Positions 34,507-43,469 of a DNA stretch of 64,000 nucleotides are shown here, piece by piece. How positions within the stretch are numbered: position 1 is the first letter of the stretch; every line of letters starts with the position of its first letter. The position numbers and the translations under genes are program-made. The notes below the pieces were generated by a model, which worked only from the letters and a program-made list of their open reading frames with translations, did no database searches and was not told the DNA's origin. This DNA is from Hyphomicrobium sp. 99 (GTDB taxonomy: Bacteria > Pseudomonadota > Alphaproteobacteria > Rhizobiales > Hyphomicrobiaceae): NCBI RefSeq assembly GCF_000384335.2, contig NZ_KQ031382.1, forward strand, positions 3,669,545-3,733,544, in the 5' to 3' direction.

Positions 34507-34594
34507 GTCATCCCGGCGAAGGCCGGGATCCATCCAGGCTCGATACTTGCGATAAACGGACTCTTGGACAGATCCCCGCCTGCGCGGGGATGAC
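34507..34594. repeat. Inverted single copy of the 28.7-kb mosaic element
   Basis: Reads hairpin B first, then the spacer and hairpin A, ending GGGGATGACG. It is the reverse complement of the units at 28657-29106, including TTGCGAT in the spacer. This shows that the element moves as a unit bounded by both hairpins and can insert in either orientation. Confidence 0.85.
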
Positions 34595-34631
34595 GTTCAA
34601 GCGATTGATACCGTCAATCTCATATCCATCT

Positions 34632-34762
34632 CCGTCATCCCGGCGAAGGCCGGGATCCAGGCAAAGTGCAGCGCATGCGCGCTTGCGGTCCGCACCGAGC
34701 GAACGACATTTGCCGTTTTTGCTGAAGCTTGTCTGGGTGCCGACCTTCGTCGGCATGACGGT
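34632..34762. repeat. 131-base MITE-like repeat, copy 2
   Basis: Same element and orientation as 34274-34405, differing at only a few positions (for instance GAACGACATTTGCC in place of GAATAGCCTCTGCC). The start is CCGTCAT and the end ATGACGGT. Close identity implies recent copying. Confidence 0.88.
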
Positions 34763-34783
34763 AGTTGCTAAGGGAAAGCCGGA

Positions 34784-35455
34784 TCAGCCCAGATGCTTCT
34801 TCAAAAATTCGCTCGTGCGTTCCCACGCGAGTTCGGCGCAATGCCGGTCGTGGACGGAGCGTTGCTCGTTCATGAAGGCATGGCTGGCGTCATAGCGGAA
34901 AATCTCGGCCGTCTTACCCGCGGCCTGCAGGCCCTTCTCGAAGGCATCGACCATCGCCGGCGTAATGAAGTCGTCGCTGTTGGCGAAGTGCCCCTGCAAA
35001 GGCACCTTCACGTCTGCGGGCTTCGCGACTGTCGCGGGCGGTAGACCGTAAAAGGGAATGACGGCCGAAAATTCCGGCGCGCGCGACGCGGCGAGCACGG
35101 CGACGGCGCCGCCCATGCAGAAACCCGAGACGGCAACTTTCGGGCTCGAGCGCAATAGAAACTGCGCCGCGCCGCGCACGTGTTGATCCGCCGCTTCAAG
35201 AAAATTCAGCGAGTTCATCTCGCGGCCTGCCGCATCGGCATCGTGATAGGGAATAACGACCCCGTTGAAGAGATCGGGCGCCAGCGCGTCATAACCTAAG
35301 AGCGCAAAGCGATCGCAAAGCCCTTTGATCTGATCCTGCAGGCCCCACCATTCCTGAATGACGACGACGCCCGGAGCATTGGCCTTGCCGGCAAGCGCCA
35401 GATAGCCTTCGGCAGTCTTCCCGTCCGGGCGGGAGAATGGAATGCGCGTACCCAT
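34784..35455 (-). CDS. Dienelactone hydrolase-family alpha/beta hydrolase
   Basis: A 223-residue hydrolase. The nucleophile elbow GFCMGG (Cys113), an Asp in ANSDDFITP and His191 in YDASHAFMNEQ make the Cys-Asp-His triad of dienelactone hydrolase, and QEWWGLQ (Glu35) is the family's activating Glu. The fold and length are normal. Related enzymes cleave lactones from chlorocatechol breakdown, but no such pathway genes adjoin it, so the natural substrate is unknown. GAGG lies nine bases before the ATG. The 3' end faces the repeat block. Confidence 0.9.
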   Translation of the reverse strand: MGTRIPFSRPDGKTAEGYLALAGKANAPGVVVIQEWWGLQDQIKGLCDRFALLGYDALAPDLFNGVVIPYHDADAAGREMNSLNFLEAADQHVRGAAQFLLRSSPKVAVSGFCMGGAVAVLAASRAPEFSAVIPFYGLPPATVAKPADVKVPLQGHFANSDDFITPAMVDAFEKGLQAAGKTAEIFRYDASHAFMNEQRSVHDRHCAELAWERTSEFLKKHLG

Positions 35456-35596
35456 GTGATGAAGCCTCGTGAGTTCGAGCCGATCGATTTCGCGGCTTCT
35501 GTTTATGCGCCACGACGAAGGTGAGCAATGGCCATATCGCGCACCAGGGCTGTGCCGATTTGCTCTCCAGACGACCGGAAACGGTTTGCGACCCGT

Positions 35597-37186
35597 CTAC
35601 TCCGCCGCGACGATCGACGCTCCGAGCGGACTTGCCCTCAGCACATCCGCATCGACGTATGGCGCGAACTTCGCGAAGTTGTCGTGGAACATCTGCGCGA
35701 GTTTCGCCGTCATCGCGTCATAGGCCTTCGGATCGGCCCACGTATCGCGTGGGGTCAATAGTTTCGGATCGATCCCCGCGACTGCAACAGGCACCGCGAA
35801 GCCGAAAACAGGATCTGTCCGCATCGGCTGATCCTTGAGTTCTCCCGAGAGCGCCGCTTCGAGAAGCGCCCGCGTGACCTTGATCGGAATGCGCGTTCCC
35901 TGCCCGAACTTGCCACCCGTCCAGCCGGTGTTGACCAACCAGCAATCGACGCCGTGCTCGGCGATGAGCGTGCGTAGCAGATTGCCGTAAACGCGCGGAT
36001 GACGCGGCATGAACGGCGCGCCAAAGCAGGTCGAGAATGTCGGCTGCGGCTCAGGCCCCATGCCCTTCTCCGTTCCCGCGACTTTCGCCGTGAAACCAGA
36101 CAGAAAATGATACATCGCCTGGCTCGGCGTGAGCTTCGCAATCGGCGGCAACACGCCGAACGCATCCGCCGTCAGCATCACGATGTTTTTGGGATGTCCC
36201 GCGGTGCCGGTCGAACTCGCATTCGCAATCGCTTCGAGCGGATAGGCGGAGCGGGCATTCTCAGCGAGGCGGTTGTCGTCGAAGTTCGGCACCCGCGTCA
36301 CCGGATCGATGACGACATTCTCGAGCACCGTTCCAAAGCGGTTCGAAGCATCCCAGATCTGCGGTTCCGCCGACCTCGAAAGGCGGATCGTCTTTGCGTA
36401 GCACCCGCCCTCGAAATTGAAGATGCCCTGGTCTGACCAGCCATGCTCGTCATCGCCTAAAAGCTCACGCGCAGGGTCGGCCGAAAGCGTCGTCTTGCCG
36501 GTTCCCGAAAGGCCGAAGAACACGGCGGAGCTTCCATCCTTGCCGACGTTCGCCGAGCAGTGCATGGGCATGACGTTCTTGCCGGGCAGGATGTAGTTCA
36601 GGAACGAGAACACGCTTTTCTTGATCTCGCCAGCGTAGCTCGTGCCGCCGATGAGAACGATGCGCTTTGTAAAGTTGCACGCGATGACCGTCTCGGATCG
36701 CGTGCCGTGGTAGAGCGGCGCCGCACGAAAGCTCGGCAGATCGACGACGGTGAATTCGGGAACGAATGCTGCGAGTTCGCTTCGCTCAGGCCGCCGAAGC
36801 AAATTGCGAATGAAGAGCGATTGCCACGCGTGCTCGGTCACGATGCGCGTGTTGAGGCGGTGCCCTTTCTCGGCGCCGGCAAAAAGATCCTGAACGAAAA
36901 GCTCCTTGTGCCGCGCAAAGCTGATGAAGTCGGCGAGCAGTCGGTCGAATTGCTCTTCCGTCATCTCATGCGCGTTGTCCCACCAGATCGCGCCTTCGGT
37001 TTCGGCATCGCGAACGATGTATTTGTCTTGCACGGAACGGCCGGTGTGCTGCCCTGTCTCGACGACGACCGCCCCAGTCGCAGCAAGCTTGCCCTCACCG
37101 CGGCGAACCATGTACTCGACGAGTTCCGCCTCGAGCAGGTTGTGACGCACCCTCTGCGAAGACGAAGTGGGAAACAGCTCAGCCAT
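35597..37186 (-). CDS. pckA: ATP-dependent phosphoenolpyruvate carboxykinase
   Basis: PckA converts oxaloacetate and ATP to phosphoenolpyruvate and CO2, the first committed step of gluconeogenesis. The 529-residue protein carries the phosphate-binding loop [11 protein letters not shown] (225-235), the substrate/metal motif [16 protein letters not shown] just before it, and the adenine-binding [15 protein letters not shown] near the C-terminus. AGGAG lies four bases before the ATG. It diverges from chvI/chvG, as is common in Rhizobiales, and a perfect 19-base palindrome sits in the gap. Confidence 0.97.
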   Translation of the reverse strand: MAELFPTSSSQRVRHNLLEAELVEYMVRRGEGKLAATGAVVVETGQHTGRSVQDKYIVRDAETEGAIWWDNAHEMTEEQFDRLLADFISFARHKELFVQDLFAGAEKGHRLNTRIVTEHAWQSLFIRNLLRRPERSELAAFVPEFTVVDLPSFRAAPLYHGTRSETVIACNFTKRIVLIGGTSYAGEIKKSVFSFLNYILPGKNVMPMHCSANVGKDGSSAVFFGLSGTGKTTLSADPARELLGDDEHGWSDQGIFNFEGGCYAKTIRLSRSAEPQIWDASNRFGTVLENVVIDPVTRVPNFDDNRLAENARSAYPLEAIANASSTGTAGHPKNIVMLTADAFGVLPPIAKLTPSQAMYHFLSGFTAKVAGTEKGMGPEPQPTFSTCFGAPFMPRHPRVYGNLLRTLIAEHGVDCWLVNTGWTGGKFGQGTRIPIKVTRALLEAALSGELKDQPMRTDPVFGFAVPVAVAGIDPKLLTPRDTWADPKAYDAMTAKLAQMFHDNFAKFAPYVDADVLRASPLGASIVAAE

Positions 37187-37653
37187 CGTTCTCCTGCCCC
37201 ATAAAAAATAATGGACGCCGCGGCGCCTCGAAATATCTTAGCACCTCCAAAAACAACGCCCGATGAACCATTTCGTGCCGAACAAAAGCTGGCCAGTTGA
37301 GCCCGAATGCCGCTGGCAGCCATGCCCTACCGCGAACTATGACGATTTGGCGCCTCGCACGCTAATCACGCCCGAAAAAATCGGTAACATTATGTTACCG
37401 TTCGGATATCTGGAGAGTCGTCTTTGCGCGGAGGATGAGAGCAATAATCTCGTCAAACAAGCGGAAATTTGAAGTTGTGACCGCAGAAATCGACCACTTC
37501 GCTTGCCGTTAGGGTCCGGGTCGCCTATTCAGGGGCCATTCAGCCTCCAGCGTCCATTGGACGGGACGCCACAATTGGTACACCATGCCGCCATAAGCGC
37601 CTGTACTGGCGCGGTGCACATTCCACTGCGGCCGAGGGGCATAAGAGGAACAG
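37187..37653. promoter_or_regulatory. Divergent pckA-chvI intergenic region
   Basis: About 470 bases with promoters for both genes and no credible coding sequence. The main landmark is the palindrome at 37382-37400. Open frames of 60-80 codons are present but have no ribosome sites or family likeness. Confidence 0.55.
37382..37400. promoter_or_regulatory. Perfect 19-base palindrome between pckA and chvI
   Basis: CGGTAACATTATGTTACCG is fully symmetric around a central T. It lies 196 bases from the pckA start and 254 bases from the chvI start. A dimeric regulator, such as the LacI-type PckR or a GntR-type factor of rhizobia, is a plausible binder, but I cannot match it to a known consensus. 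Confidence 0.5.
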
Positions 37654-38358
37654 ATGAAGGAAAAGAGCACAATAGCTCTCGTTGACGACGAGCGGAATAT
37701 CCTGACCTCGTTGCGGATGGCCCTTGAGGCCGAAGGCTATAAGGTCCGCACCTACGGGGATGGCGTTTCCGCACTCGAAGCGCTGACCGAAGAACCGGCC
37801 GATCTCGGAATCTTCGACATCAAGATGCCCCGCATGGACGGCATGGAGCTTCTCCGCCGCGTGCGCCAGCAGTCGGCGATGCCCGTCATCTTTCTGACCT
37901 CGAAGGATGAGGAAATCGACGAACTTTTCGGCCTCAAGATGGGCGCCGACGATTATATCGCGAAACCGTTTTCGCAGCGGCTCATCGTCGAGCGCGTCAA
38001 GGCCGTCTTGCGCCGTGTCGCGCCGAAGGATGGCGTCACGACCGAAGACGAAGCCAAGCGCGTGCTTGAACGGGGCAAACTGAAGCTCGATCCAGAGCGC
38101 CATACGTGCCACTGGGACAACAAGGGCGTAACGCTGACGGTTACTGAATTTCTGATCTTGCAGGCACTGGCGACGAGGCCGGGCGTCGTCAAGACGCGCG
38201 ACGCCTTGATGGACGCTGCCTATGATGATCAGGTCTACGTGGATGACCGCACGATCGACAGCCACATCAAGCGGCTGCGCAAGAAGTTCAAGCAGGTCGA
38301 TGACGATTTTGACGTGATCGAAACACTTTATGGCGTCGGCTATCGCTTCAAGGAATAA
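37654..38358 (+). CDS. chvI: Two-component response regulator ChvI
   Basis: A 234-residue OmpR-class regulator. The receiver domain has LVDDERNIL, phospho-acceptor Asp55 in [14 protein letters not shown] and Lys in IAKPFSQRL. The winged helix includes the ChvI-specific stretch [20 protein letters not shown] and [19 protein letters not shown]. ChvI works with ChvG to respond to acid and envelope stress and controls exopolysaccharide and surface genes in rhizobia and Brucella (BvrR). chvG follows after 26 bases. Confidence 0.95.
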   Translation: MKEKSTIALVDDERNILTSLRMALEAEGYKVRTYGDGVSALEALTEEPADLGIFDIKMPRMDGMELLRRVRQQSAMPVIFLTSKDEEIDELFGLKMGADDYIAKPFSQRLIVERVKAVLRRVAPKDGVTTEDEAKRVLERGKLKLDPERHTCHWDNKGVTLTVTEFLILQALATRPGVVKTRDALMDAAYDDQVYVDDRTIDSHIKRLRKKFKQVDDDFDVIETLYGVGYRFKE

Positions 38359-38384
38359 GCAGCCGATCTGCCACCGGGGACGGG

Positions 38385-40232
38385 ATGGCGCTCGACAGCG
38401 ATGACATTGCGGCGACCGCAACGCTGAGCGGCGGGGCGGACGTTGCCGCGCCTGCAGTAGGCGACCGGAAACCGAAGTTCGATTTCCGGGCTGCAGCCGC
38501 GCGGGCGAGCGCCGCGACCGGCCGCTGGATGGCGCAAAGCCTCATCGGCCGCATCATCGGAAAAAACCTGAGACGCCGCATTCTGCTGGCGAACGTCTTG
38601 GGGCTCGCCGGTCTGCTGTTCGCAATGCTTTACCTCAGCTTGCATCATGGCTGGCTGCTCGACGCCAAGGTGGACGTCGTAAAAACGGTATCGCGCATCA
38701 CCTCGGAAGCCATCGCGTATCGAGCTGTCAACGAGCGCGCGATCTTCGATCCCAATCGCATCCCCGAAAAGACACTCGCACGAGCCCAGCGCGACGACGC
38801 GTTCGCCGCGCTCGAGTTGCCGATCGATCCGCATCAAGCGGCGATCATTCTGAAAAAGCTTGTCGGCCCCGCGAACCTCAAGGCGCGGATTTATTCGGCT
38901 AAGGGCACGTTGATCCTCAACGGCGAGACGCTTTTCTCGAATGACGATCCCTCTGCCGACCCGGTCCCCGAAACCGCCGATGAACCCGCTCCGCGCCTCA
39001 AGAATTTTTGGACCCGGCTCCACTATTGGGTGATCAACAAGGAGCTGAAGGTCTATCGCGAGCTCGGAACCGCCAACGGATTTCTCTATCCCGAGGTGCA
39101 GCGGGCGGCGCAGAACGGCGACGAAACTCCGATTCTACTGCTCAACCGTCACGGCCAGCAAATCGTCTCGATGGCGGAGCCTATCAAACGCGGCAACAAA
39201 ATCCTGGGCGTTCTGCTTCTCTCGACGAATCCCGGCGATATCGACGATGTTCTCTGGGACGAGCGTTGGCTGATCTTGCAGATCGCGGCGATGGCACTGC
39301 TTGTTGCCATTGGCAGCTCTCTTGTTCTGGAGAGAACGGTTGCAGGCCCGATGCGACGGCTCTCAGAAGCCGCCAATCGGGTGACGCAAAATATTTCGGC
39401 CCGCGAACAACTGCCCGATCTCACCGCGCGCCGCGACGAGGTTGGACAGACGGGCCGCGCGTTCGTTGCGATGACGAACGCCTTGTATCGCCGCATCGAA
39501 GCCAGCGAGAAGTTCGCAGCCGACGTCGCGCACGAACTGAAGAATCCGCTCGCAGCCGCGCGCTCGACAGCCGAGGCTCTCGCCTACGCGCGATCCGATG
39601 CCGACCGCACCGAACTCGTGCAAGAAATCCAGACCGAGTTGAAACGGCTCAATCGGCTGATCAACGACATCTCGAGCACCTCGCGTCTCGATGCCGAGCT
39701 CGCCCGCCAGGAAATGCAGCCCGTCGACGTCCGCACCGTGCTCGAAAGCGTCAACAATCTTTTCTCGGAGATGTTGGCAGACGACACGCGCAACATCCGG
39801 CTGATCGTCGAGCCTGGAACGGCCGCCGCCTATACAGTACGCGGCAACGACGGTCGCCTCGGTCAGGTCTTCACAAACCTGATAGACAACGCCCTGTCAT
39901 TCTCACCCGAAGGCGGGACGGTCACCGTTCGCGCCAGACCCGACGGCAGAAAAATAGAAATTGCCGTGGAGGACGAAGGACCGGGCATTCCTCCGAATAA
40001 ACTCGCACAGATCTTCGATCGGTTTTACAGCGACCGTCCGCAGACCGACGCGAAGCGCGGAAAGAATTCCGGCCTCGGCCTCTCGATCTCGCGCGAGATC
40101 GTCGTCAGTCACAACGGCGAGATCTTCGCGGAAAATCGTGGCTCCAATACCGGGCAAGTGCCGAAAGGCGCGCGCTTCACGGTACGCCTGCCGCTGTCAC
40201 TGATAGGACCCGGCCTTGCCTGGAGAAGTTGA
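38385..40232 (+). CDS. chvG: Sensor histidine kinase ChvG
   Basis: A 615-residue membrane kinase. A cytoplasmic N-terminus of about 60 residues precedes the first helix (ILLANVLGLAGLLFAMLYLSL), a large periplasmic sensor domain, the second helix near residue 300, a HAMP domain, the H-box FAADVAHELKNPLAAARST and an ATPase domain (NLIDNALSFSPEGG; DEGPGIPPNKL; GLGLSISREIV). VAHELKNPLAAARSTAEAL is typical of ChvG/ExoS. In rhizobia the sensor is held by periplasmic ExoR, which is not in this window. Its end overlaps hprK by 17 bases. Confidence 0.95.
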   Translation: MALDSDDIAATATLSGGADVAAPAVGDRKPKFDFRAAAARASAATGRWMAQSLIGRIIGKNLRRRILLANVLGLAGLLFAMLYLSLHHGWLLDAKVDVVKTVSRITSEAIAYRAVNERAIFDPNRIPEKTLARAQRDDAFAALELPIDPHQAAIILKKLVGPANLKARIYSAKGTLILNGETLFSNDDPSADPVPETADEPAPRLKNFWTRLHYWVINKELKVYRELGTANGFLYPEVQRAAQNGDETPILLLNRHGQQIVSMAEPIKRGNKILGVLLLSTNPGDIDDVLWDERWLILQIAAMALLVAIGSSLVLERTVAGPMRRLSEAANRVTQNISAREQLPDLTARRDEVGQTGRAFVAMTNALYRRIEASEKFAADVAHELKNPLAAARSTAEALAYARSDADRTELVQEIQTELKRLNRLINDISSTSRLDAELARQEMQPVDVRTVLESVNNLFSEMLADDTRNIRLIVEPGTAAAYTVRGNDGRLGQVFTNLIDNALSFSPEGGTVTVRARPDGRKIEIAVEDEGPGIPPNKLAQIFDRFYSDRPQTDAKRGKNSGLGLSISREIVVSHNGEIFAENRGSNTGQVPKGARFTVRLPLSLIGPGLAWRS

Positions 40233-40680
40233 TCGCGTTCACGCGACCGCTATCGCCGTCGGCGGCCGCGCGGCTTTGATCCGCGGAGCTTCAGGTTCGG
40301 GCAAGTCCGATTTGGCGTTCCGATGCCTCGGTCTCGGGCTCTCGGCGGTCGTTCAAGACAGGGTTATGCTGGTATCCGACGACCAGGTCCTCCTGAGACG
40401 CGAGGGCACTTTGCTGCGCGCGAGCGCGCCGCCTCAGCTGCGCGGCAAGCTTGAAGTCCGGGGCCTTGGCATCCTTGAGGTTGACGCCGTAACCGAGGCG
40501 AACGTCGTTCTCATCGTGGATCTCGTTCGCGAAGGCCCCATCGAAAGGTTTCCCGATCCCTGGCCGAGTGCCGTTATATTGGGCCTGGAGCTACCGCAAA
40601 TCCGGCTATCGCCCTTTGAAGGCTCAAGCGCTTTGAAACTTGTAGCAGCCATTCAGATGGCCCCCCAGCCACGTGCCTGA
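40216..40680 (+). CDS. hprK: Short HPr kinase/phosphorylase-type protein
   Basis: A 154-residue protein matching the C-terminal catalytic domain of HPr kinase/phosphorylase. It has the Walker A GASGSGKS (24-31), the acidic VMLVSDDQV, and GKLEVRGLGILEVDAV, the HprK signature. The N-terminal domain of the Bacillus enzyme is absent, as is normal in alphaproteobacteria. It phosphorylates the regulatory Ser of HPr. Only a TTG start (40216) makes sense; it lies inside the end of chvG, so translation is probably coupled to that gene. Confidence 0.9.
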   Translation: MPGEVDRVHATAIAVGGRAALIRGASGSGKSDLAFRCLGLGLSAVVQDRVMLVSDDQVLLRREGTLLRASAPPQLRGKLEVRGLGILEVDAVTEANVVLIVDLVREGPIERFPDPWPSAVILGLELPQIRLSPFEGSSALKLVAAIQMAPQPRA

Positions 40681-40799
40681 CCAAAGCCCTGAATGAGGTC
40701 CAGAAACTGCTTGCGCCCGCTTCAAACACTTGCCAATTTCCGCGCCACACGGCGGCAAAACGCGAATTCGCCGTCTGAGAATGAAATGGCCCGTCGCTC

Positions 40800-41201
40800 A
40801 TGATCGGACTTGTCATCGTCACGCATGGCGGGCTTGCGCTAGAGTTTCGCAACGCGCTTGAACACGTCGTCGGCAAGCAGCAGGCGCTCGAAACGATCGC
40901 CATCGGCCCCGACGACGACATGGAAGCGCGTCGCGTTGAAATCTTGAGCGCGGTGCAGCACGTAGATAATGGCAAGGGCGTAATCATTTTGACGGACATG
41001 TTCGGCGGCACACCTTCCAACCTCGCCATTTCGGTGATGGACGAGACGAAGGCCGAAGTCATCGCCGGCATCAGTCTTCCCATTCTAGTGAAGCTAGCCA
41101 GCATCCGCAGCGACACACCGCTGGAGCAAGCCGTCATCATGGCGCGCGACGCCGGCAAGAAATACATCAAGGTCGCGAGCCAAGAGCTTTCCGGCGGCTG
41201 A
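40800..41201 (+). CDS. PTS EIIA component, mannose-family (regulatory)
   Basis: A 133-residue EIIA-Man-type protein. The phosphorylated His9 lies in GLVIVTHGGLALEF, and LTDMFGGTPSNLAI is the second family signature. In alphaproteobacteria this EIIA (often called PtsM or ManX) receives phosphate from HPr but has no sugar permease, so it works in regulation. A gap of 119 bases separates it from hprK and 10 bases from HPr. No EI gene (ptsP) is in the window. Confidence 0.93.
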   Translation: MIGLVIVTHGGLALEFRNALEHVVGKQQALETIAIGPDDDMEARRVEILSAVQHVDNGKGVIILTDMFGGTPSNLAISVMDETKAEVIAGISLPILVKLASIRSDTPLEQAVIMARDAGKKYIKVASQELSGG

Positions 41202-41211
41202 GAAACGAACA

Positions 41212-41517
41212 ATGCCCGAATTGGCCAACAGTCTGAAACCAGAAGCCGTAGTCATCATCCGCAATGTCAAGGGCCTGCATGCGCGGGCCTCGGCGAAGTT
41301 CGTCAAATGCGCGGAAAGCTTCGACGCCGACGTGACCGTTACCCACCACGGCAATTCCGTCGGCGGCACATCGATCATGGGACTGATGATGCTAGCCGCC
41401 GGTCCGGGCTCGGAACTCCACATCGTAGCCGAGGGCTCGCAAGGCCCCGAAGCGCTGCAAGCTCTCGTCCGCCTCGTCGAAGCGGGCTTTGGAGAGGAAT
41501 GCGTCGGCGACGCTTGA
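41212..41517 (+). CDS. Phosphocarrier protein HPr
   Basis: A 101-residue HPr. The active His23 is in NVKGLHARASAKF and the regulatory Ser54 in GGTSIMGLMMLAA. The N-terminal extension of about ten residues is common in this group. It takes phosphate from EI-Ntr and passes it to EIIA proteins, and HprK phosphorylates the Ser. The last seven codons (EECVGDA) and the stop lie inside an 87-base tandem duplication, so a second non-coding copy of this gene end follows at 41581. Confidence 0.94.
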   Translation: MPELANSLKPEAVVIIRNVKGLHARASAKFVKCAESFDADVTVTHHGNSVGGTSIMGLMMLAAGPGSELHIVAEGSQGPEALQALVRLVEAGFGEECVGDA

Positions 41518-41527
41518 CACTCATTCC

Positions 41528-41568
41528 GCACTCGGCGGCCGGCTTCCTGAAAGGGAGTCGCCGAGTGC
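41528..41568. terminator. Hairpin 1 after HPr gene
   Basis: GCACTCGGCG pairs with CGCCGAGTGC, with an inner part GGCTTCC/GGGAG. There is no T-run after it on the plus strand (AACAGAAAAG), so it is a weak terminator or an mRNA 3' end. Confidence 0.6.
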
Positions 41569-41614
41569 AACAGAAAAGCCGAGGAATGCGTCGGCGACGC
41601 CTGACACTCATCCC

Positions 41615-41655
41615 GCACTCGGCGGCCGGCTCCCCGAAGGGGAGTCGCCGAGTGC
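41615..41655. terminator. Hairpin 2 between HPr and TadG-like genes
   Basis: The same stem as hairpin 1, GCACTCGGCG with CGCCGAGTGC. The plus-strand side is followed by GATCAAAAAAACC. Read on the minus strand it follows the TadG-like gene, so it lies between convergent genes and may act in both directions, though the T-tail is lacking in each. Confidence 0.55.
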
Positions 41656-41669
41656 GATCAAAAAAACCA

Positions 41670-43118
41670 TCACTGCGAGAGATAAAGCGTTGAAATCTTC
41701 AGCGCGATATCGCGGAACGCTGCCTTGAGCGCGTCGCCGGTCGTCGAGTTGTAGAAATGGTTCGCGTCGGTTGCGCAGCTCTTGAGCGTGTCGATGGCCA
41801 GCTGGTTGTCGAGCTGGAAACCAACCGTGTAGACCTCGATCCCCTTCGCCTTCATCGCCGTGCACAGTGATTTCGCCTGATCGCTCGAGCACACACCGTT
41901 CGCAGCCTTCGGGCAGTACGTGAGAGAGCTCGAGCCGTCGTCGATGCCGTTCGACGTGTACTGGGTATTGTACTCGCCGTCCGTCATCAGCACCGCGATC
42001 TTCTTCAGATTGGCCGTGCCATAAGCAGCTGGCGCACTCGTGGAAGCCCACAGTGATCCCCAGTTCGGCGACAGCAGATACCACGCCCACGCCGTGCCGA
42101 GGTGCCCAGCCGTACTGCCAGCCGTCGCGAGACCGCTGATCTTCGCGAGCAGCGCCGTCTTATCGCTCGTCAGCGGCAAAAGCTCCGCCGAAGCCGCCAA
42201 ATCGCAGACGCCCTTTTTGGTCGAACCCGAGGTCGTGTAGTTGGTCGTATAATGCGTCATCAGGTATTGGCCCGTGGCGGGAGCCGCGTCCGTATACTTC
42301 TGAGTCCCTGTGCGCTCGACCACGCAGTCCGAAGGATAGTATTTGGTGGTGCCGACGGGCAGCGGGTTCGTCGGCGAAGCACCACGCACCTTGGCCAGCA
42401 CCGAACTCGGCGGCCGCACATCGTAGGCAAACGGAACGATCGCGATCTTCGACGTGTACTTGCTCTGATCTTTCCAAACGACGATGTTAACTAGATCGCT
42501 GGCCGCAGCTTTCATATCCGTGAGCTTTTGCCCCGCCATCGACCCCGTGATGTCGAGCATCATGCTGACTTCGAGGTTGAGTTCGGCATTGCCGCCGACG
42601 GCAAGCACGGCCTTGGCATAATCCGATCCGTTGGCACGCAGCAGCGGCAGCGTCTTGACGCCAGCCACACTCATGAACGGCGTCGCAATCGAAGCATTGC
42701 CCTTCGAGACAACCGCCGTGCCGTTGTCGGTGACGGCAAAGTCGACCGTATCGGAATTGGATACCACCGAGATGCGGCTTTGGACGGCCTGCTTGTAGTA
42801 GGCCTGCGCGACCTTGACGGCACCAGCTTGGTCGCCACCATTTGTCTGAAGTGCGCGGGCCCCCGCCAGCACCGCGGCGTCTGCCGCTTCCAGCGTTTGA
42901 TTGCGGGCGTTGACGAGGCGCGCATAGTCGACGGCCAACCCGATCATCATCATCAGGACGAGCGTCATCAGACCGAAGATGATGGCGACGTCGCCACGCG
43001 AATCCGCTGCGAACCGGCGAAACGCGCCTGCGCGCCTTCCTGACTGCGCCGCCAGTGCGTTCCCAGCCCTCCGACAACTGCCCAGCGCACGCCGTATGGA
43101 ATATGACGCGAACTTCAT
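41670..43118 (-). CDS. TadG-like pilus protein with von Willebrand A domain
   Basis: A 482-residue protein. After a basic N-terminus it has the TadE/TadG-type segment RGDVAIIFGLMTLVLMMMIGLAVDYARLVNARNQ (one membrane helix, followed by the Tad-N coil). A von Willebrand A domain starts near residue 175, with the metal site LDITGSMAGQ (Asp-x-Thr-x-Ser) and VLMTDGEYNT. The protein is predicted to be periplasmic and to have a role in Flp pilus assembly or adhesion. GGAGG lies six bases before the ATG at 43118. It is far from the tad cluster at the window's left edge and not part of the HPr operon. Confidence 0.88.
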   Translation of the reverse strand: MKFASYSIRRALGSCRRAGNALAAQSGRRAGAFRRFAADSRGDVAIIFGLMTLVLMMMIGLAVDYARLVNARNQTLEAADAAVLAGARALQTNGGDQAGAVKVAQAYYKQAVQSRISVVSNSDTVDFAVTDNGTAVVSKGNASIATPFMSVAGVKTLPLLRANGSDYAKAVLAVGGNAELNLEVSMMLDITGSMAGQKLTDMKAAASDLVNIVVWKDQSKYTSKIAIVPFAYDVRPPSSVLAKVRGASPTNPLPVGTTKYYPSDCVVERTGTQKYTDAAPATGQYLMTHYTTNYTTSGSTKKGVCDLAASAELLPLTSDKTALLAKISGLATAGSTAGHLGTAWAWYLLSPNWGSLWASTSAPAAYGTANLKKIAVLMTDGEYNTQYTSNGIDDGSSSLTYCPKAANGVCSSDQAKSLCTAMKAKGIEVYTVGFQLDNQLAIDTLKSCATDANHFYNSTTGDALKAAFRDIALKISTLYLSQ

Positions 43119-43469
43119 CGACCGCCTCCGGTGAATACTTTGAGCACACACTGGAGGGCTGATAATTTAAGACGAATTAATTCGATTGCCGAATTATTAT
43201 CGAGATTAACTGCAGCTTTACTCGAAAAGATCGATTTTACTCAAAATGTATGCATAGATTTTACTTCGCGTTTACTTTGGCGCGCGTCCCTTCGCGGATC
43301 ACCGCCGGGACATAAGGACTTGCTTATATGTTATTGCCTGATGTCCGCGAGTTCGGTATAGCAGCGCCCAGTTTGCGCGGCCGGAAGACTTGAGACGGCC
43401 TAGGCGTCCCCTCTCAGCAAGCACGCAGCGCTTCCGAATTGCAGGCGCATCCACGAGGAACAAAGCCAT
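43119..43469. promoter_or_regulatory. Divergent TadG-like/ahcY intergenic region
   Basis: About 350 bases. The left part (43160-43270) is AT-rich, with a direct repeat GATTTTACT at 43233 and 43257, and with paired TTAA at a 6-base spacing. The right part is the GC-rich leader of ahcY. I looked for a SAH riboswitch and did not find its conserved core. Confidence 0.45.

Larger units (their letters stand above)
34207..34783. other. Gene-free stretch filled by mosaic repeats
   Basis: No credible gene lies between pyrE and the dienelactone hydrolase gene. Three palindromic repeat types alternate here: two copies of a 56-base element (34220, 34451), two copies of a 131-base element with short terminal inverted repeats, and one inverted copy of the 28.7-kb element. 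Open frames in both directions read through the palindromes and are rejected. Confidence 0.85.
41494..41655. repeat. Tandem duplication of the HPr gene end and its hairpin
   Basis: The segment starting GAGGAATGCGTCGGCGACGC at 41494 recurs at 41581, an 87-base period. Each copy holds the last codons of HPr and a hairpin. The second copy has small differences (CTTGA to CCTGA; loop TCCTGAAAG to CCCCGAAG), so the duplication is not brand new. Confidence 0.9.

Noticed and set aside
28606..34783. Transposase or integrase for the repeat families
   Set aside because: None of the intervening genes (HAD, FNT, redoxin, glycosyltransferase, pyrE) is one. The mobilising enzyme, if any, is outside the window.
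34362..34895. A 177-codon open frame through the second repeat block
   Set aside because: Translation of the palindromes (PTFVGMT, PAFAGMT types), well known as false genes.
43361..43469. SAH riboswitch upstream of ahcY
   Set aside because: I looked for the conserved core of the ahcY riboswitch and could not find it. The leader is short and otherwise unremarkable.
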